Shown one piece after another: positions 8,203 through 16,228 of a stretch of DNA of 28,987 bases. The stretch's first letter is position 1. Every line of letters starts with the position of its first letter. The notes beneath the pieces were generated by a model that was given only the letters and a program-made list of their open reading frames with translations, ran no database searches and was not told the origin of the DNA. Made by a program: the position numbers and the translations under genes. The DNA comes from Anaeromassilibacillus stercoravium (GTDB taxonomy: Bacteria > Bacillota > Clostridia > Oscillospirales > Acutalibacteraceae). The stretch covers positions 1 to 28,987 of the forward strand of contig DWYE01000034.1 of the NCBI GenBank assembly GCA_019118845.1. Reading direction: 5' to 3'.

Positions 8203-8232
8203 TTGCCAGAGTGATCAAAGGTGGTTTATACT
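8203..8232 (+). promoter_or_regulatory. Candidate promoter of the flavoprotein pair
   Basis: TTGCCA (8203-8208) and TATACT (8227-8232) are separated by 18 bases. The resulting leader of about 90 bases contains a duplicated motif, GGCGATGG followed by GCGCCAT, at 8266-8286 and again at 8288-8303. Confidence 0.5.
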
Positions 8233-8330
8233 AAGATAGATTTGCGCCGTTTAAAGCAAAGCGACGGCGATGGTTCCCTGCGCCATGGGCGATGGAGCGC
8301 CATTCTTTCATAAAATAAGGGGGACGCGAT

Positions 8331-9593
8331 GTGGAAACGTATGATATAGCGGTACTCGGCGGCGGGGCCGCTGGATTGATGGCCGCGTTTGCCAGTGCAG
8401 AGGCAGGGCACAGCGGTTTGCGTGTCCTTGTATTGGAAGGGAATGCACGGGTCGGGAAGAAACTCTTGGCGACGGGCAATGGGCGCTGCAACTTGAGCAA
8501 CCGCCATATGGCCCCTGCGCATTACCACGGAGATACAGGACGCGCCGCTGCCCTGCTGAAGCGGTTTCCACCGGAAAAGGTGGCCGGGCAGTTTGTCGCC
8601 ATGGGATTGCTCTGCCGGGAGTTGGAGGAAGGCCGTTTGTATCCCTATTCCCTCCAGGCGTCTTCTGTGTTGGAGATTTTACGTCTCCATTTGGAGCGTC
8701 AAAGGGTGAAAGTCAAATGCGAAAGTCTGGTTACGGGGGTACACCGGGAGAAGGAAGGCTTCCTTCTTCAAACGGGAACAGGAGCTTATCGGGCCCGCAG
8801 GGTCATCTTTGCCACAGGTGGACTTGCCTATCCACAGCTCGGGGCGAACGCGAGCGGGTATCAGCTGTTGGAAAAGCTGGGGCACAGCATCGTCCCCCTG
8901 CGGCCAGCGTTGGTGCAGGTCCGGACGGAACCGAAGCGCGCGAAGCCTTTAAAAGGGATGCGGAGCCATGCGGAGGCCACTCTGTTGGCCGATGGTAACC
9001 CCCTCCAAAAGGCCAGAGGGGAAGTCCAGTTTACGGAACACGGCCTCTCTGGAATCTGCATTTTTGAGCTTTCCCGTTTGGCCGGGCAATGCTTGGAACA
9101 AAAGAATAAAAAAGTGGAGGTAGCTTTGGATCTGATGCCGGAGTATACGGAATCGCAGATCGCTTCGCTGCTTTACCAGGCCGTCGAGCGCCTCCCCACG
9201 CTCCCTAGCGGTGACCTGTTGGGGGGAATGCTGAACCGGAACGTGGGGCGGGAGCTTTTGCGCGTTGCGCTCCCACAGCTCCCCAAAACAGCCGCACAGT
9301 TTTCCAAGGGACAGTTGGGGACTGTCAGCAGAGCGGTGAAGAATTTCCGGTTCCCCGTGGTGGGGCTGCTGTCGTGGGACAGCGCACAGGTTACGGCCGG
9401 CGGGGTGCCGCTTGCGGAGGTTGATTGCCGGACGATGGAATCGCGAAAATGCAGGGGCGTTTACTTAACAGGCGAATTGCTGAATGTGGATGGAGATTGC
9501 GGCGGGTATAACCTCCACTGGGCGTGGAGCACGGGAATGGCCGCCGGACGCGCTTGTGCGCGCTCCTTACTGAATGGAATGCCGGAGGAATAA
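8331..9593 (+). CDS. HI0933/BaiN-type NAD(P)/FAD-dependent oxidoreductase
   Basis: A 420 aa flavoprotein of the HI0933/YhiN family. The FAD Rossmann motif is VLGGGAAGLMAA (8-19). The family signatures are KKLLATGNGRCNLSN near 43-57, FATGGLAYPQLGANASGY near 160-177, and the C-terminal GELLNVDGDCGGYNLHWAWSTG. Some relatives (BaiN) are implicated in bile-acid dehydroxylation, but most members have no proven substrate, so I give no specific reaction. The start is GTG at 8331 with AAGGGGGA upstream. The second flavoprotein begins five bases after the stop, so the two are probably made together. Confidence 0.85.
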   Translation: METYDIAVLGGGAAGLMAAFASAEAGHSGLRVLVLEGNARVGKKLLATGNGRCNLSNRHMAPAHYHGDTGRAAALLKRFPPEKVAGQFVAMGLLCRELEEGRLYPYSLQASSVLEILRLHLERQRVKVKCESLVTGVHREKEGFLLQTGTGAYRARRVIFATGGLAYPQLGANASGYQLLEKLGHSIVPLRPALVQVRTEPKRAKPLKGMRSHAEATLLADGNPLQKARGEVQFTEHGLSGICIFELSRLAGQCLEQKNKKVEVALDLMPEYTESQIASLLYQAVERLPTLPSGDLLGGMLNRNVGRELLRVALPQLPKTAAQFSKGQLGTVSRAVKNFRFPVVGLLSWDSAQVTAGGVPLAEVDCRTMESRKCRGVYLTGELLNVDGDCGGYNLHWAWSTGMAAGRACARSLLNGMPEE

Positions 9594-9598
9594 AAACG

Positions 9599-11182
9599 AT
9601 GGTCTATCGAATTGCAGATATTCATTTGTCACTGGACGGGACGATGGAGGACCTGTCTAATCTCGCGGCGAAACGGCTGGGGGTGTCCCCGGGGGAAGTG
9701 CGGAATCTAAGGCTGTGCAGGAAGTCTGTGGATGCGCGCAAAAAGAGTGAGGTCCATTTTACGTGTACCGTGGAATGCGAGTGCAGCCGGGCGCGTATCC
9801 GGGGAGACCGCAAAATCACAGAAGCGGTTCCCTATCGCTATGAGCTGCCGGACAGCCGTCCGCTTCCCATGCGCCCTGTGGTGGTTGGTTTTGGTCCGGC
9901 CGGACTGTTTGCCGCGTTGATTTTGGCCCAGGCCGGACAGCGCCCCATCGTGATCGAGCGCGGGGAGCCGGTGGAAAAACGGCAAAAAGCGGTGGAGCAC
10001 TTTTGGAAGACGGGGGAGCTGCAGCCGCAGAGCAACGTGCAGTTTGGCGAAGGCGGCGCAGGGACTTTTTCTGACGGAAAGCTCAATACCGGGACAAAGG
10101 ATCCGCGCGCCCGGAAGGTGCTGGAGGAATTGGCGCTGGCCGGGGCCCCGGAAGAGATTCTGTATATGGCGAAGCCGCATGTCGGGACGGACCGGCTGCC
10201 CCAGACGGTCAAAAATATCCGGGAAACCATCTGCAAACTGGGCGGCGAAGTGCGGTTTGCGTCGCAGATGAGCGGACTGCTCTGCAAAGAAAATCAAGTG
10301 ATAGGAGTGCGCATCCAGCCGGCCGAAGGCAATCCGTATGTGTTGGAAACCCATCATGTGGTGCTGGCGGTGGGGCACAGCGCCCGCGATACCTTTTCGA
10401 TGTTGGAAGAGATGGGCATCCCCATGCAGCCCAAGCCGTTTTCCGTTGGGGCGCGAATTGAACATCCGCAGGAGCTGATCAACCGGGCGCAATACGGCCG
10501 CTTTGCGCAGCATCCGGCTTTAGGAGCGGCCGATTACAAATTAGCGGTTCACCTTCCCAGCGGTCGGGGCGTGTATACGTTTTGCATGTGCCCAGGGGGC
10601 CAGGTGGTTGCAGCTGCCAGCGAAGAGGGTCGGTTGGTCACCAATGGAATGAGCAATTTTGCACGCGACGGGGAAAATGCCAATGCCGCGCTGCTCGTCG
10701 GGATCGGTCCAGAGGATTTCGGCGCGGATGGGCCGCTGGCAGGGGTAACCTTTCAGCGTAAATTGGAGGAGAAAGCATTCCGTTTAGGGGGTGGCGGGTA
10801 TGCCGCGCCCGTACAGCGCGTGGAGGATTTTCTACAAAATAGGGCCTCCAAACGGCTGGGAGATGTCAAGCCCACGTACCGGCCAGGGGTGACGCCTTCT
10901 GCGCTGGACGGCTGCCTGCCGTCTGAGCTCACCGAGGCGATGAGGCAGGGAATTGTACAGATGGAGCGGTACTTGCATGGCTTTGCCTATCCGGATGCGC
11001 TCTTAACAGCAGTGGAGAGCCGCAGTTCCTCCCCGGTGCGCATTTTACGCGGGGAATCGCTGGAATCCCCCGTGGTGAAGGGGCTGTATCCATGCGGCGA
11101 GGGCGCCGGTTATGCGGGCGGCATTGTCTCCGCCGCGGTGGATGGAATCCGCTGTGCAGAAAAAATTTTAGAGCATTCCTAA
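9599..11182 (+). CDS. COG2509-type FAD-dependent dehydrogenase, function unknown
   Basis: A 527 aa protein with a short N-terminal alpha/beta domain (1-90) followed by a FAD-binding fold starting PVVVGFGPAGLFAALILAQ near 98. Further family segments are SNVQFGEGGAGTFSDGKLNTG (about residue 145 onward), with GGAGTFSDGKL the core, and C-terminal PCGEGAGYAGGI. This is the widely conserved family annotated only as an uncharacterised FAD-dependent dehydrogenase. The reading frame stays open upstream to 9524, but ATG 9599 has GGAGGA nine bases ahead, within the end of the preceding gene. It is the second gene of a two-flavoprotein operon, and a strong hairpin follows. No substrate can be inferred. 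Confidence 0.87.
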   Translation: MVYRIADIHLSLDGTMEDLSNLAAKRLGVSPGEVRNLRLCRKSVDARKKSEVHFTCTVECECSRARIRGDRKITEAVPYRYELPDSRPLPMRPVVVGFGPAGLFAALILAQAGQRPIVIERGEPVEKRQKAVEHFWKTGELQPQSNVQFGEGGAGTFSDGKLNTGTKDPRARKVLEELALAGAPEEILYMAKPHVGTDRLPQTVKNIRETICKLGGEVRFASQMSGLLCKENQVIGVRIQPAEGNPYVLETHHVVLAVGHSARDTFSMLEEMGIPMQPKPFSVGARIEHPQELINRAQYGRFAQHPALGAADYKLAVHLPSGRGVYTFCMCPGGQVVAAASEEGRLVTNGMSNFARDGENANAALLVGIGPEDFGADGPLAGVTFQRKLEEKAFRLGGGGYAAPVQRVEDFLQNRASKRLGDVKPTYRPGVTPSALDGCLPSELTEAMRQGIVQMERYLHGFAYPDALLTAVESRSSSPVRILRGESLESPVVKGLYPCGEGAGYAGGIVSAAVDGIRCAEKILEHS

Positions 11183-11198
11183 AAGGTTTCTATAAAAC

Positions 11199-11253
11199 AA
11201 AACGGCATTTGCTTTTGCGAATTCATACGCAGAAAAGCAAATGCCGTTTTCTT
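11199..11253. terminator. Bidirectional terminator between convergent genes
   Basis: An 18-base-pair perfect stem (11199-11216 with 11233-11250), with A-rich and T-rich flanks, lies between the flavoprotein operon and the nitroreductase read from the other strand. It can serve both. Confidence 0.9.
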
Positions 11254-11264
11254 GTGTGGCGTTT

Positions 11265-11774
11265 CTAACGGACATAGGAGACGTCGTCTGTGCGGCGCGG
11301 CGCAGGGGCGTCGGCGTGCTCCTTTGGATAACCGAGCGTGATACAGCTATAGGGGATGTATCCCTCGGGCAATTTTAAGCGGGACTGGATGGCAGGGGTG
11401 CGCAACACATCGCGCACGCAGCCGATGAAGCACGTCCCCAAGCCGTAAGAATGCGCGGCCAGCATCAAGTTCATGATGGCGCAGCTGGTGTCCTCCGGGG
11501 CAAAGCGGGCGTCTGCCGGAGCGGAGAGAACAATCACAGTCGGCGCTCCATAGAAGGGGTCGTCTGTGGCGTCCTGCATGGCGGCACGGATATCGGCAAG
11601 AAGCGCCTTGTTTTGAATCACAGTGAAGTGACGGGCCTGACGGCCCATAGCGGACGGCGCATATTTCCCCGTTTTCAAAATGTCGGTCAGTTCCTCTTCG
11701 CTGACCTGTTCACTGCGGTAGGAACGGATGGAACGGCGTTCCATCAACGCTTCCACCGTATGGTTCAAGATCAT
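11265..11774 (-). CDS. Nitroreductase family protein (FMN-dependent)
   Basis: A compact 169 aa nitroreductase. It has the N-terminal FMN phosphate-binding RRSIRSYR (13-20), the central segment KYAPSAMGRQ and a C-terminal YGLGTCFIG segment. Family members are dimeric flavoproteins that reduce nitro compounds, quinones or enoates with NAD(P)H; the physiological substrate here is unknown. The frame is open upstream for another 336 bases, but the ATG at 11774 has a clear GGAGGG seven bases away and lies just downstream of a strong promoter, so the longer form is rejected. Two operator-like motifs flank this promoter, which suggests inducible, redox-linked control. Confidence 0.85.
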   Translation of the reverse strand: MILNHTVEALMERRSIRSYRSEQVSEEELTDILKTGKYAPSAMGRQARHFTVIQNKALLADIRAAMQDATDDPFYGAPTVIVLSAPADARFAPEDTSCAIMNLMLAAHSYGLGTCFIGCVRDVLRTPAIQSRLKLPEGYIPYSCITLGYPKEHADAPAPRRTDDVSYVR

Positions 11775-11792
11775 GGCAAAACCCTCCTTTTT

Positions 11793-11811
11793 GATATTGT
11801 AACCATTATAT
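11793..11811. promoter_or_regulatory. Proximal copy of a GTAACCA-centred operator-like motif
   Basis: The plus strand reads GATATTGTAACCATTATAT and overlaps the -10 box and transcription start of the nitroreductase gene. A closely related copy lies at 11870-11890. Confidence 0.4.
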
Positions 11812-11833
11812 TCTACCAGTTTTTGTTTCGCAA
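11805..11833 (-). promoter_or_regulatory. Promoter of the nitroreductase gene
   Basis: On the minus strand, TTGCGA (11833-11828) is followed after 17 bases by TATAAT (11810-11805). Transcription should start near 11798, giving a leader of about 25 bases. Confidence 0.75.
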
Positions 11834-11869
11834 GGGTTTCTTCGTTAAGAACGAAAGGCTTTCTTGAGT

Positions 11870-11890
11870 GATATTTGTAACCAATATGAC
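11870..11890. promoter_or_regulatory. Distal copy of the GTAACCA-centred operator-like motif
   Basis: The plus strand reads GATATTTGTAACCAATATGAC, which is partly palindromic (ATATT...AATAT). It lies between the nitroreductase promoter and the divergent deacetylase promoter, so one regulator could act on both. Confidence 0.4.
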
Positions 11891-11921
11891 AAACCTTTAA
11901 CTGCCCTTTTGTGGCAGATCT

Positions 11922-11930
11922 TGTTATAAT
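11922..11930 (+). promoter_or_regulatory. Extended -10 promoter of the deacetylase gene
   Basis: TG, one base, then a perfect TATAAT (11925-11930). I see no good -35 box at 16-18 bases, which is common for extended -10 promoters. Transcription should start near 11937. Confidence 0.6.
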
Positions 11931-11974
11931 GGGGGAGCGGAGGGATGAAAAACAAAGACAAGGGAGGTATTTGA

Positions 11975-12913
11975 ATGAAACGAGCGAAACATGTTCGCAG
12001 AGGAAACAGCGGGAAGGTAGTCTCGATTTTGACAATATTACTGCTTTTTGCCCTATTTTCAGCGACTTGCTTTCCGCTTTCCCATGCGCTTCAAAAGGTG
12101 GATTCCCCATCGCTTTCTACCTTAGCAGGCCAGGTAGCGATAGAAGGGGCACTGTCTGCCAAACCGAAAATCGTCGTAGAAAGCGCTCCAGTCGTAAAAA
12201 CCACTCCACAAAAACAAGCCTTGCCGAATGATCCGTATCCGCTGCTGTATACCGAAAAGATTTCCCCAAAAGAAGACGATTCGAACGAAAAAATCGCCTA
12301 TCTGACCTTTGACGATGGACCTTCCGATTTGACCATCCCCCTGTTGGACGTGTTGGATCGCTATCAGGTCAAAGCGACGTTCTTCCTGGTTGGAAAAACA
12401 GGCGAAGAGGATCGTAAAGCTATGCGCGAAATTGTGAAGCGCGGCCACGCCATTGCCGTACATAGTTATTCGCATGACTATCGGGAAATCTATGCTTCGG
12501 TCGATGCGTATTTAGCGGATTTTGCCAAGATGCACGACCTGATTTTGAAAGAAACCGGGGTGGATACCCCTCTCTATCGATTTGCTGGGGGCAGTATCAA
12601 TTCCTACAACCGCGATACAGCAAAGGCGATTATTGAGGAAATGAACCGCCGGGGATATACCTATTTTGACTGGAACGTTGATTCCGGGGATGCGACCAGG
12701 GGGACGACCGCCCAGCAGATCTATCAGCACGCGGTAAATGATAGCAAGCAATTCCGCCGTCCGGTCATCCTGTTCCATAATACGGGCACGAAAAAGATGA
12801 CGTTGGAACAGATCCCAGCGATCATTGAGGCGCTTCAGAAGGAAGGGTACCGGTTTGATGTACTGAAAGCGGATACACCACCAGTGCGGTTCCGAATCCC
12901 AGAAACGGCCTGA
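11975..12913 (+). CDS. Membrane-anchored polysaccharide deacetylase (NodB/PgdA-like)
   Basis: A 312 aa protein. A basic N-terminus and a hydrophobic helix (about 15-36) act as a signal anchor, a low-complexity linker extends to about 105, and a NodB domain follows. Motif 1 is TFDDGP (111-116) with the catalytic base Asp113 and metal ligand Asp114. Motif 2 is HSYSH (163-167), giving the two metal-binding histidines. Motif 3 is RFAGGS (202-207), motif 4 DWNVDSGD near 232-239, and motif 5 LFHNTG with His268. Such enzymes deacetylate N-acetylated sugars in the wall, most often peptidoglycan GlcNAc (lysozyme resistance) outside the membrane. The precise substrate is not determinable here. GGGAGG lies eight bases before the ATG. 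Confidence 0.88.
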   Translation: MKRAKHVRRGNSGKVVSILTILLLFALFSATCFPLSHALQKVDSPSLSTLAGQVAIEGALSAKPKIVVESAPVVKTTPQKQALPNDPYPLLYTEKISPKEDDSNEKIAYLTFDDGPSDLTIPLLDVLDRYQVKATFFLVGKTGEEDRKAMREIVKRGHAIAVHSYSHDYREIYASVDAYLADFAKMHDLILKETGVDTPLYRFAGGSINSYNRDTAKAIIEEMNRRGYTYFDWNVDSGDATRGTTAQQIYQHAVNDSKQFRRPVILFHNTGTKKMTLEQIPAIIEALQKEGYRFDVLKADTPPVRFRIPETA

Positions 12914-12983
12914 ATAGAAAAGGAAAGCAACCTTCGGGAAGCAGAATGGAGAAATGGATTTCAGAGTTTAGGCAATGAAACAA

Positions 12984-13035
12984 AAACAGGCGCCTTCAGC
13001 GGAAAGTCTACCGCTGAAGGCGCCTGTTTCTTTTT
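12984..13035. terminator. Bidirectional terminator between deacetylase and DUF3810 genes
   Basis: A 19-base-pair perfect stem (12984-13002 with 13011-13029) with an eight-base loop and T-rich tail lies between two converging genes. Confidence 0.9.
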
Positions 13036-13043
13036 GGGGAAAA

Positions 13044-14171
13044 TCAGGATGTTTGCAGGGAAGTTGCCTCCTGTTTTGCCCGATGCTCAGCGAGAAGGAG
13101 ATCGACCACACGTCCATAGCTTCTGACGCCATCCTGCTGCCGGTTGGCTTTTAAATAAGCATTGTTGACCTGGTTGGCCACTTCTGCGACTGGGCTTTCA
13201 AATTGATCCCAATAGGCGTTATTGGCGTTGAGATCCATGCGGACCCCTTCCCCTAAGGAAGCGGAAATCTCCTGCGCCGCCTGCGGATCTTCTGCAAAAA
13301 GCGCATTGAATACATAGATATAGGCCAGCATTTTCCCGGAGTATTGGAACTCCGCGCTTTCGCTATGTATACAGGCCAGATAGGCGATAAAATTGGCTTC
13401 GTCTTCCCGCATAAAGCCGCTTAGATGGGCAAGCTCGTGGCACATCGTAGAGGGGATGGAGTAATCGGGAATGTCAATGTTGACATTCGCTTCAAAAGTA
13501 AATGGAAAAAAGATGCCCGTAATCTGGCAAGCGGATAGAGCCCTGGAAAAAAGGACCGGTTTGGGACCAAGGTAGGTGCCATCGAGCAGAGGATAGTCGG
13601 CGGAAGCCGCACGCATAGCGGAACGGGCTTGTTTCGCTGTGCCATTGACGGAAGCGTCAAGCGTTGTGATTCCATTTGCGTCGGTCTGCACCTGCTGGCG
13701 CAATGCAGTGACGTCGCCGGCCAACGACTGGCAGAGCTCCTGCAATTCCTCTTTCGAGGATGGTTGGATACGCAGGCCGGAGGTTTGCGCAAAGGTGTAG
13801 CGGCTGTAATTGATCCCACAACAGATGGTGAAAAGGAACGCCAGAAGGCTGATGGCGCAGAGCGCATTTCGAAAGAAGCGGCAGAGGGTTTCCCTGCGGC
13901 TTTCTCTATGTTTTCTCCATTGGATAAAGAAATAAATCAAATAGCCGAGGCAAACCGGAATGGCCGCAAGGACAAGCATCTCCCCAATGGAAGAATACGG
14001 AATGCAAAAGGAGAGAAGGTTTCCCCAGTGGGAGAGCCAGCGATAGGGACCGGTGGCATACCATTCTGCAAACGATGGAACGGCACGGGAAAACATAAGG
14101 AGCAGAAGGGAGAGAGGAAGAAACAATACAGGTATCCAAGGACGCAAGTTTGGCAGACGGAGCCGTTTCAC
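13044..14171 (-). CDS. DUF3810 membrane protein with HExxH zinc-peptidase-like motif
   Basis: A 375 aa protein with three predicted membrane helices in the first 125 residues (about 11-30, 62-84 and 101-121), then a large domain. The key motif is HELAHLSG (245-252) followed by REDEANF, i.e. HExxH plus a downstream Glu, a gluzincin-like arrangement. The family is catalogued as DUF3810 and has no established role that I know. A membrane-tethered zinc peptidase with its active domain outside the membrane is a reasonable inference, but catalysis is unproven. It is a single gene with its own promoter and a shared terminator. Confidence 0.75.
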   Translation of the reverse strand: MKRLRLPNLRPWIPVLFLPLSLLLLMFSRAVPSFAEWYATGPYRWLSHWGNLLSFCIPYSSIGEMLVLAAIPVCLGYLIYFFIQWRKHRESRRETLCRFFRNALCAISLLAFLFTICCGINYSRYTFAQTSGLRIQPSSKEELQELCQSLAGDVTALRQQVQTDANGITTLDASVNGTAKQARSAMRAASADYPLLDGTYLGPKPVLFSRALSACQITGIFFPFTFEANVNIDIPDYSIPSTMCHELAHLSGFMREDEANFIAYLACIHSESAEFQYSGKMLAYIYVFNALFAEDPQAAQEISASLGEGVRMDLNANNAYWDQFESPVAEVANQVNNAYLKANRQQDGVRSYGRVVDLLLAEHRAKQEATSLQTS

Positions 14172-14245
14172 GAAAAAAGCCTCCTATCCAAAAGGAATGT
14201 TTAGGACTGCATTCAAATGGTACCCTGGGGAAATATCACCAAGGG

Positions 14246-14274
14246 ATTATCCTTCTATTTTAACATATTGTCGA
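14246..14274 (-). promoter_or_regulatory. Promoter of the DUF3810 gene
   Basis: On the minus strand, TCGACA (14274-14269) and GATAAT (14251-14246) are spaced by 17 bases. Each differs from consensus at one position. Confidence 0.65.
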
Positions 14275-14389
14275 AAAATGTACAAACTTTAAATATGCAC
14301 ATATTACTAAAATTTTATGAGTTACTTAGATGCAAGGAAATTTTTTCAAATTAGAGCCTATTTTTTCTAATTCGACATAAACACAGATG

Positions 14390-14403
14390 GATAATGTATT
14401 ATC
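14390..14403. promoter_or_regulatory. Perfect 14-base palindrome GATAATGTATTATC
   Basis: GATAAT and ATTATC flank GT exactly. It lies five bases upstream of the Pho-box array, in the promoter region of the phosphate transporter. It resembles half of a Fur-type box, but no regulator can be assigned. Confidence 0.45.
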
Positions 14404-14407
14404 ATTT

Positions 14408-14435
14408 TTAACATAAAGTTAACTTTGCTTTAACA
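14408..14435 (+). promoter_or_regulatory. Three-repeat Pho box (PhoP binding site)
   Basis: TTAACA (14408-14413), TTAACT (14419-14424) and TTAACA (14430-14435) are separated by exactly five bases each. This matches the known PhoP site of Bacillus-type bacteria, TT(A/C/T)ACA repeats on one face of the helix. It stands about 55 bases ahead of a phosphate transporter gene, so activation under phosphate starvation is likely. Confidence 0.72.
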
Positions 14436-14488
14436 AATAGGCCAATAGAAATTAGTAACTAAATTTTAATGATTGGCAGGTTGCTGAA

Positions 14489-16156
14489 ATGACAATTGAA
14501 AACTTCATGATGCTGCTTTGTGGACTGGGACTCTTTCTGTATGGCATGAAATTGATGGGCGATGGATTGGAATTGGCAGCTGGTTCCCGGCTCAAAACTA
14601 TGATTGAGCGGCTGACAACCAATAAGTACATGGGGGCCTTGATCGGATTGGCAGTCACAGCGGTCATCCAGAGCTCTTCTGCTACTACAGTCATGGTTGT
14701 GGGCTTCGTAAATGCCGGATTGATGACTTTGGCGCAGGCCGTCGGCGTGATCATGGGCGCCAACATCGGCACGACGGTGACCGGCTTTATGATTGCCATT
14801 AAGCTCAACAGCCTCGCACCAATTGCGATTTTCTTGGGCGTTGTCATGATCATGTTCTGTAAAAAGAACAACCATAAGCACATCGGACAGATCGTCTGCG
14901 GCTTTGGCATCCTGTTCTATGGGATGACCGTAATGAGTACGGCGATGGAGCCGCTGAGCGAGTCCGAGTTTTTCCGCAATTTGTTCATTCAAATGCAGAA
15001 CCCGCTTCTGGGACTGCTGATCGGTTTGGTATTCACTGCGTTGATTCAGAGCTCCTCTGCATCTGTAGGCGTTTTGCAGGCGTTGGCTGCTTCGGGAGCG
15101 ATTGGCCTGGATTCCGCCATCTATGTCATCTATGGGCAGAACATCGGAACCTGCGTGACTGCGATCATGGCAAGTGCAGGGACAACAAAGACGGCAAAAC
15201 GCACGGCGACCGTACATCTGTTGTTCAATGTTATTGGCGCAACCCTCTTTACCTTAATTACCCTGCTGACGCCGTTCACCAGCCTCATTAAGAGCCTTTC
15301 GCCGGACAACGTGATGATGCAGATCTCAATTGTGCACATTATCTTTAATATTGTGACGACTTCCATCCTGTTGCCATTGAGCAACTATTTGGTAAAGCTG
15401 GCCTGCAAAATTATCCCCGGAGAAGACCGGCAGAGGGAGAATCTTCGCCTCCAATATTTGGATCAGCGCATCCTTAACACGCCCCCTATTGCGGTTGCGC
15501 AGGTGCTCAAGGAAGTGGAGCGCATGGGGAAATTGGCGCGGACCAACTTTTTAAACAGCATGGAAGCCCTTTTCTATAAGGACACAGATAAGTTGGAAGA
15601 AGTCGGGGAAAATGAAAAGGTCTTAAACTTCCTCAACCAGAAGATTACGGAATATTTGGTCCAGATCAACGGATTGGAATTGCAAGACCCGGACCGGGAA
15701 GTGATCGGCGCCCTGTTCCATGTGGTGAGCGATTTTGAACGGATCGGGGATCACAGCACCAATATTGGCGAAATGGCACAGATCATCATCGACAATAAGG
15801 CGTCTTTGAGTGAAGCAGCGGCCAAGGAACTGAAACATATGCAGGATCTTGTGCTTACAGTTTTGGATGATTCCATACGCCTCTTTGAGGATGGAGGCCG
15901 AAACAAAGAATTGGCGGATCAGGTCAACCGTATCGAACAGACCATCGACGACGAGACGGAGCGGCTCAAGGAAAACCACATCCAGCGTCTCACCAATGGC
16001 ACCTGTACGCCGCAGTCCGGCGCCATTTACAACGATATGCTGATGAATCTGGAACGCATTGCCGACCATTCGACCAATATCGCATTTTCCACAGAACATA
16101 TTAAGCATTTACCCGCAAAGGGATTGTTGCCAAACCTCACCAATGTGACCGCATAA
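14489..16156 (+). CDS. Na/phosphate cotransporter with C-terminal PhoU-like domain
   Basis: A 555 aa member of the NptA/YjbB (Na/Pi-cotransporter II) family. Two inverted membrane repeats each carry the hallmark QSSSA, at about 61-65 and 190-194, with 8-9 hydrophobic helices up to about residue 305. Residues 340-545 form a cytoplasmic PhoU-like helical domain with paired metal-binding motifs FERIGDHSTNI and LERIADHSTNI. The protein should move inorganic phosphate across the membrane with sodium (uptake or, as for YjbB, export), with the PhoU part regulating it. The Pho box upstream supports a role in phosphate limitation. The ribosome site (GGCAGG) is modest. Confidence 0.9.
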   Translation: MTIENFMMLLCGLGLFLYGMKLMGDGLELAAGSRLKTMIERLTTNKYMGALIGLAVTAVIQSSSATTVMVVGFVNAGLMTLAQAVGVIMGANIGTTVTGFMIAIKLNSLAPIAIFLGVVMIMFCKKNNHKHIGQIVCGFGILFYGMTVMSTAMEPLSESEFFRNLFIQMQNPLLGLLIGLVFTALIQSSSASVGVLQALAASGAIGLDSAIYVIYGQNIGTCVTAIMASAGTTKTAKRTATVHLLFNVIGATLFTLITLLTPFTSLIKSLSPDNVMMQISIVHIIFNIVTTSILLPLSNYLVKLACKIIPGEDRQRENLRLQYLDQRILNTPPIAVAQVLKEVERMGKLARTNFLNSMEALFYKDTDKLEEVGENEKVLNFLNQKITEYLVQINGLELQDPDREVIGALFHVVSDFERIGDHSTNIGEMAQIIIDNKASLSEAAAKELKHMQDLVLTVLDDSIRLFEDGGRNKELADQVNRIEQTIDDETERLKENHIQRLTNGTCTPQSGAIYNDMLMNLERIADHSTNIAFSTEHIKHLPAKGLLPNLTNVTA

Positions 16157-16165
16157 AAATTGCAT

Positions 16166-16196
16166 AAAAGCCGGGGACAAGGGTTCCCGGCTTTTT
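16166..16196 (+). terminator. Terminator after the phosphate transporter
   Basis: A ten-base-pair stem (16166-16175 with 16186-16195) ends in CTTTTT, ten bases after the stop codon. Confidence 0.88.
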
Positions 16197-16228
16197 CGTA
16201 TTTTTCGGAGCGTGAATGGCATTTTCAG

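Larger units (their letters stand above)
14172..14488. other. AT-rich divergent intergenic region
   Basis: These 317 bases separate the DUF3810 gene and the phosphate transporter, which diverge. The left part holds the DUF3810 promoter and the right part holds a palindrome and three Pho-box repeats (listed separately). Bases 14275-14389 contain nothing else I can identify. Confidence 0.7.

Noticed and set aside
11775..12110. N-terminal extension of the nitroreductase
   Set aside because: It would cover the promoter, the operator motifs and the divergent promoter; ATG 11774 has a strong ribosome site.
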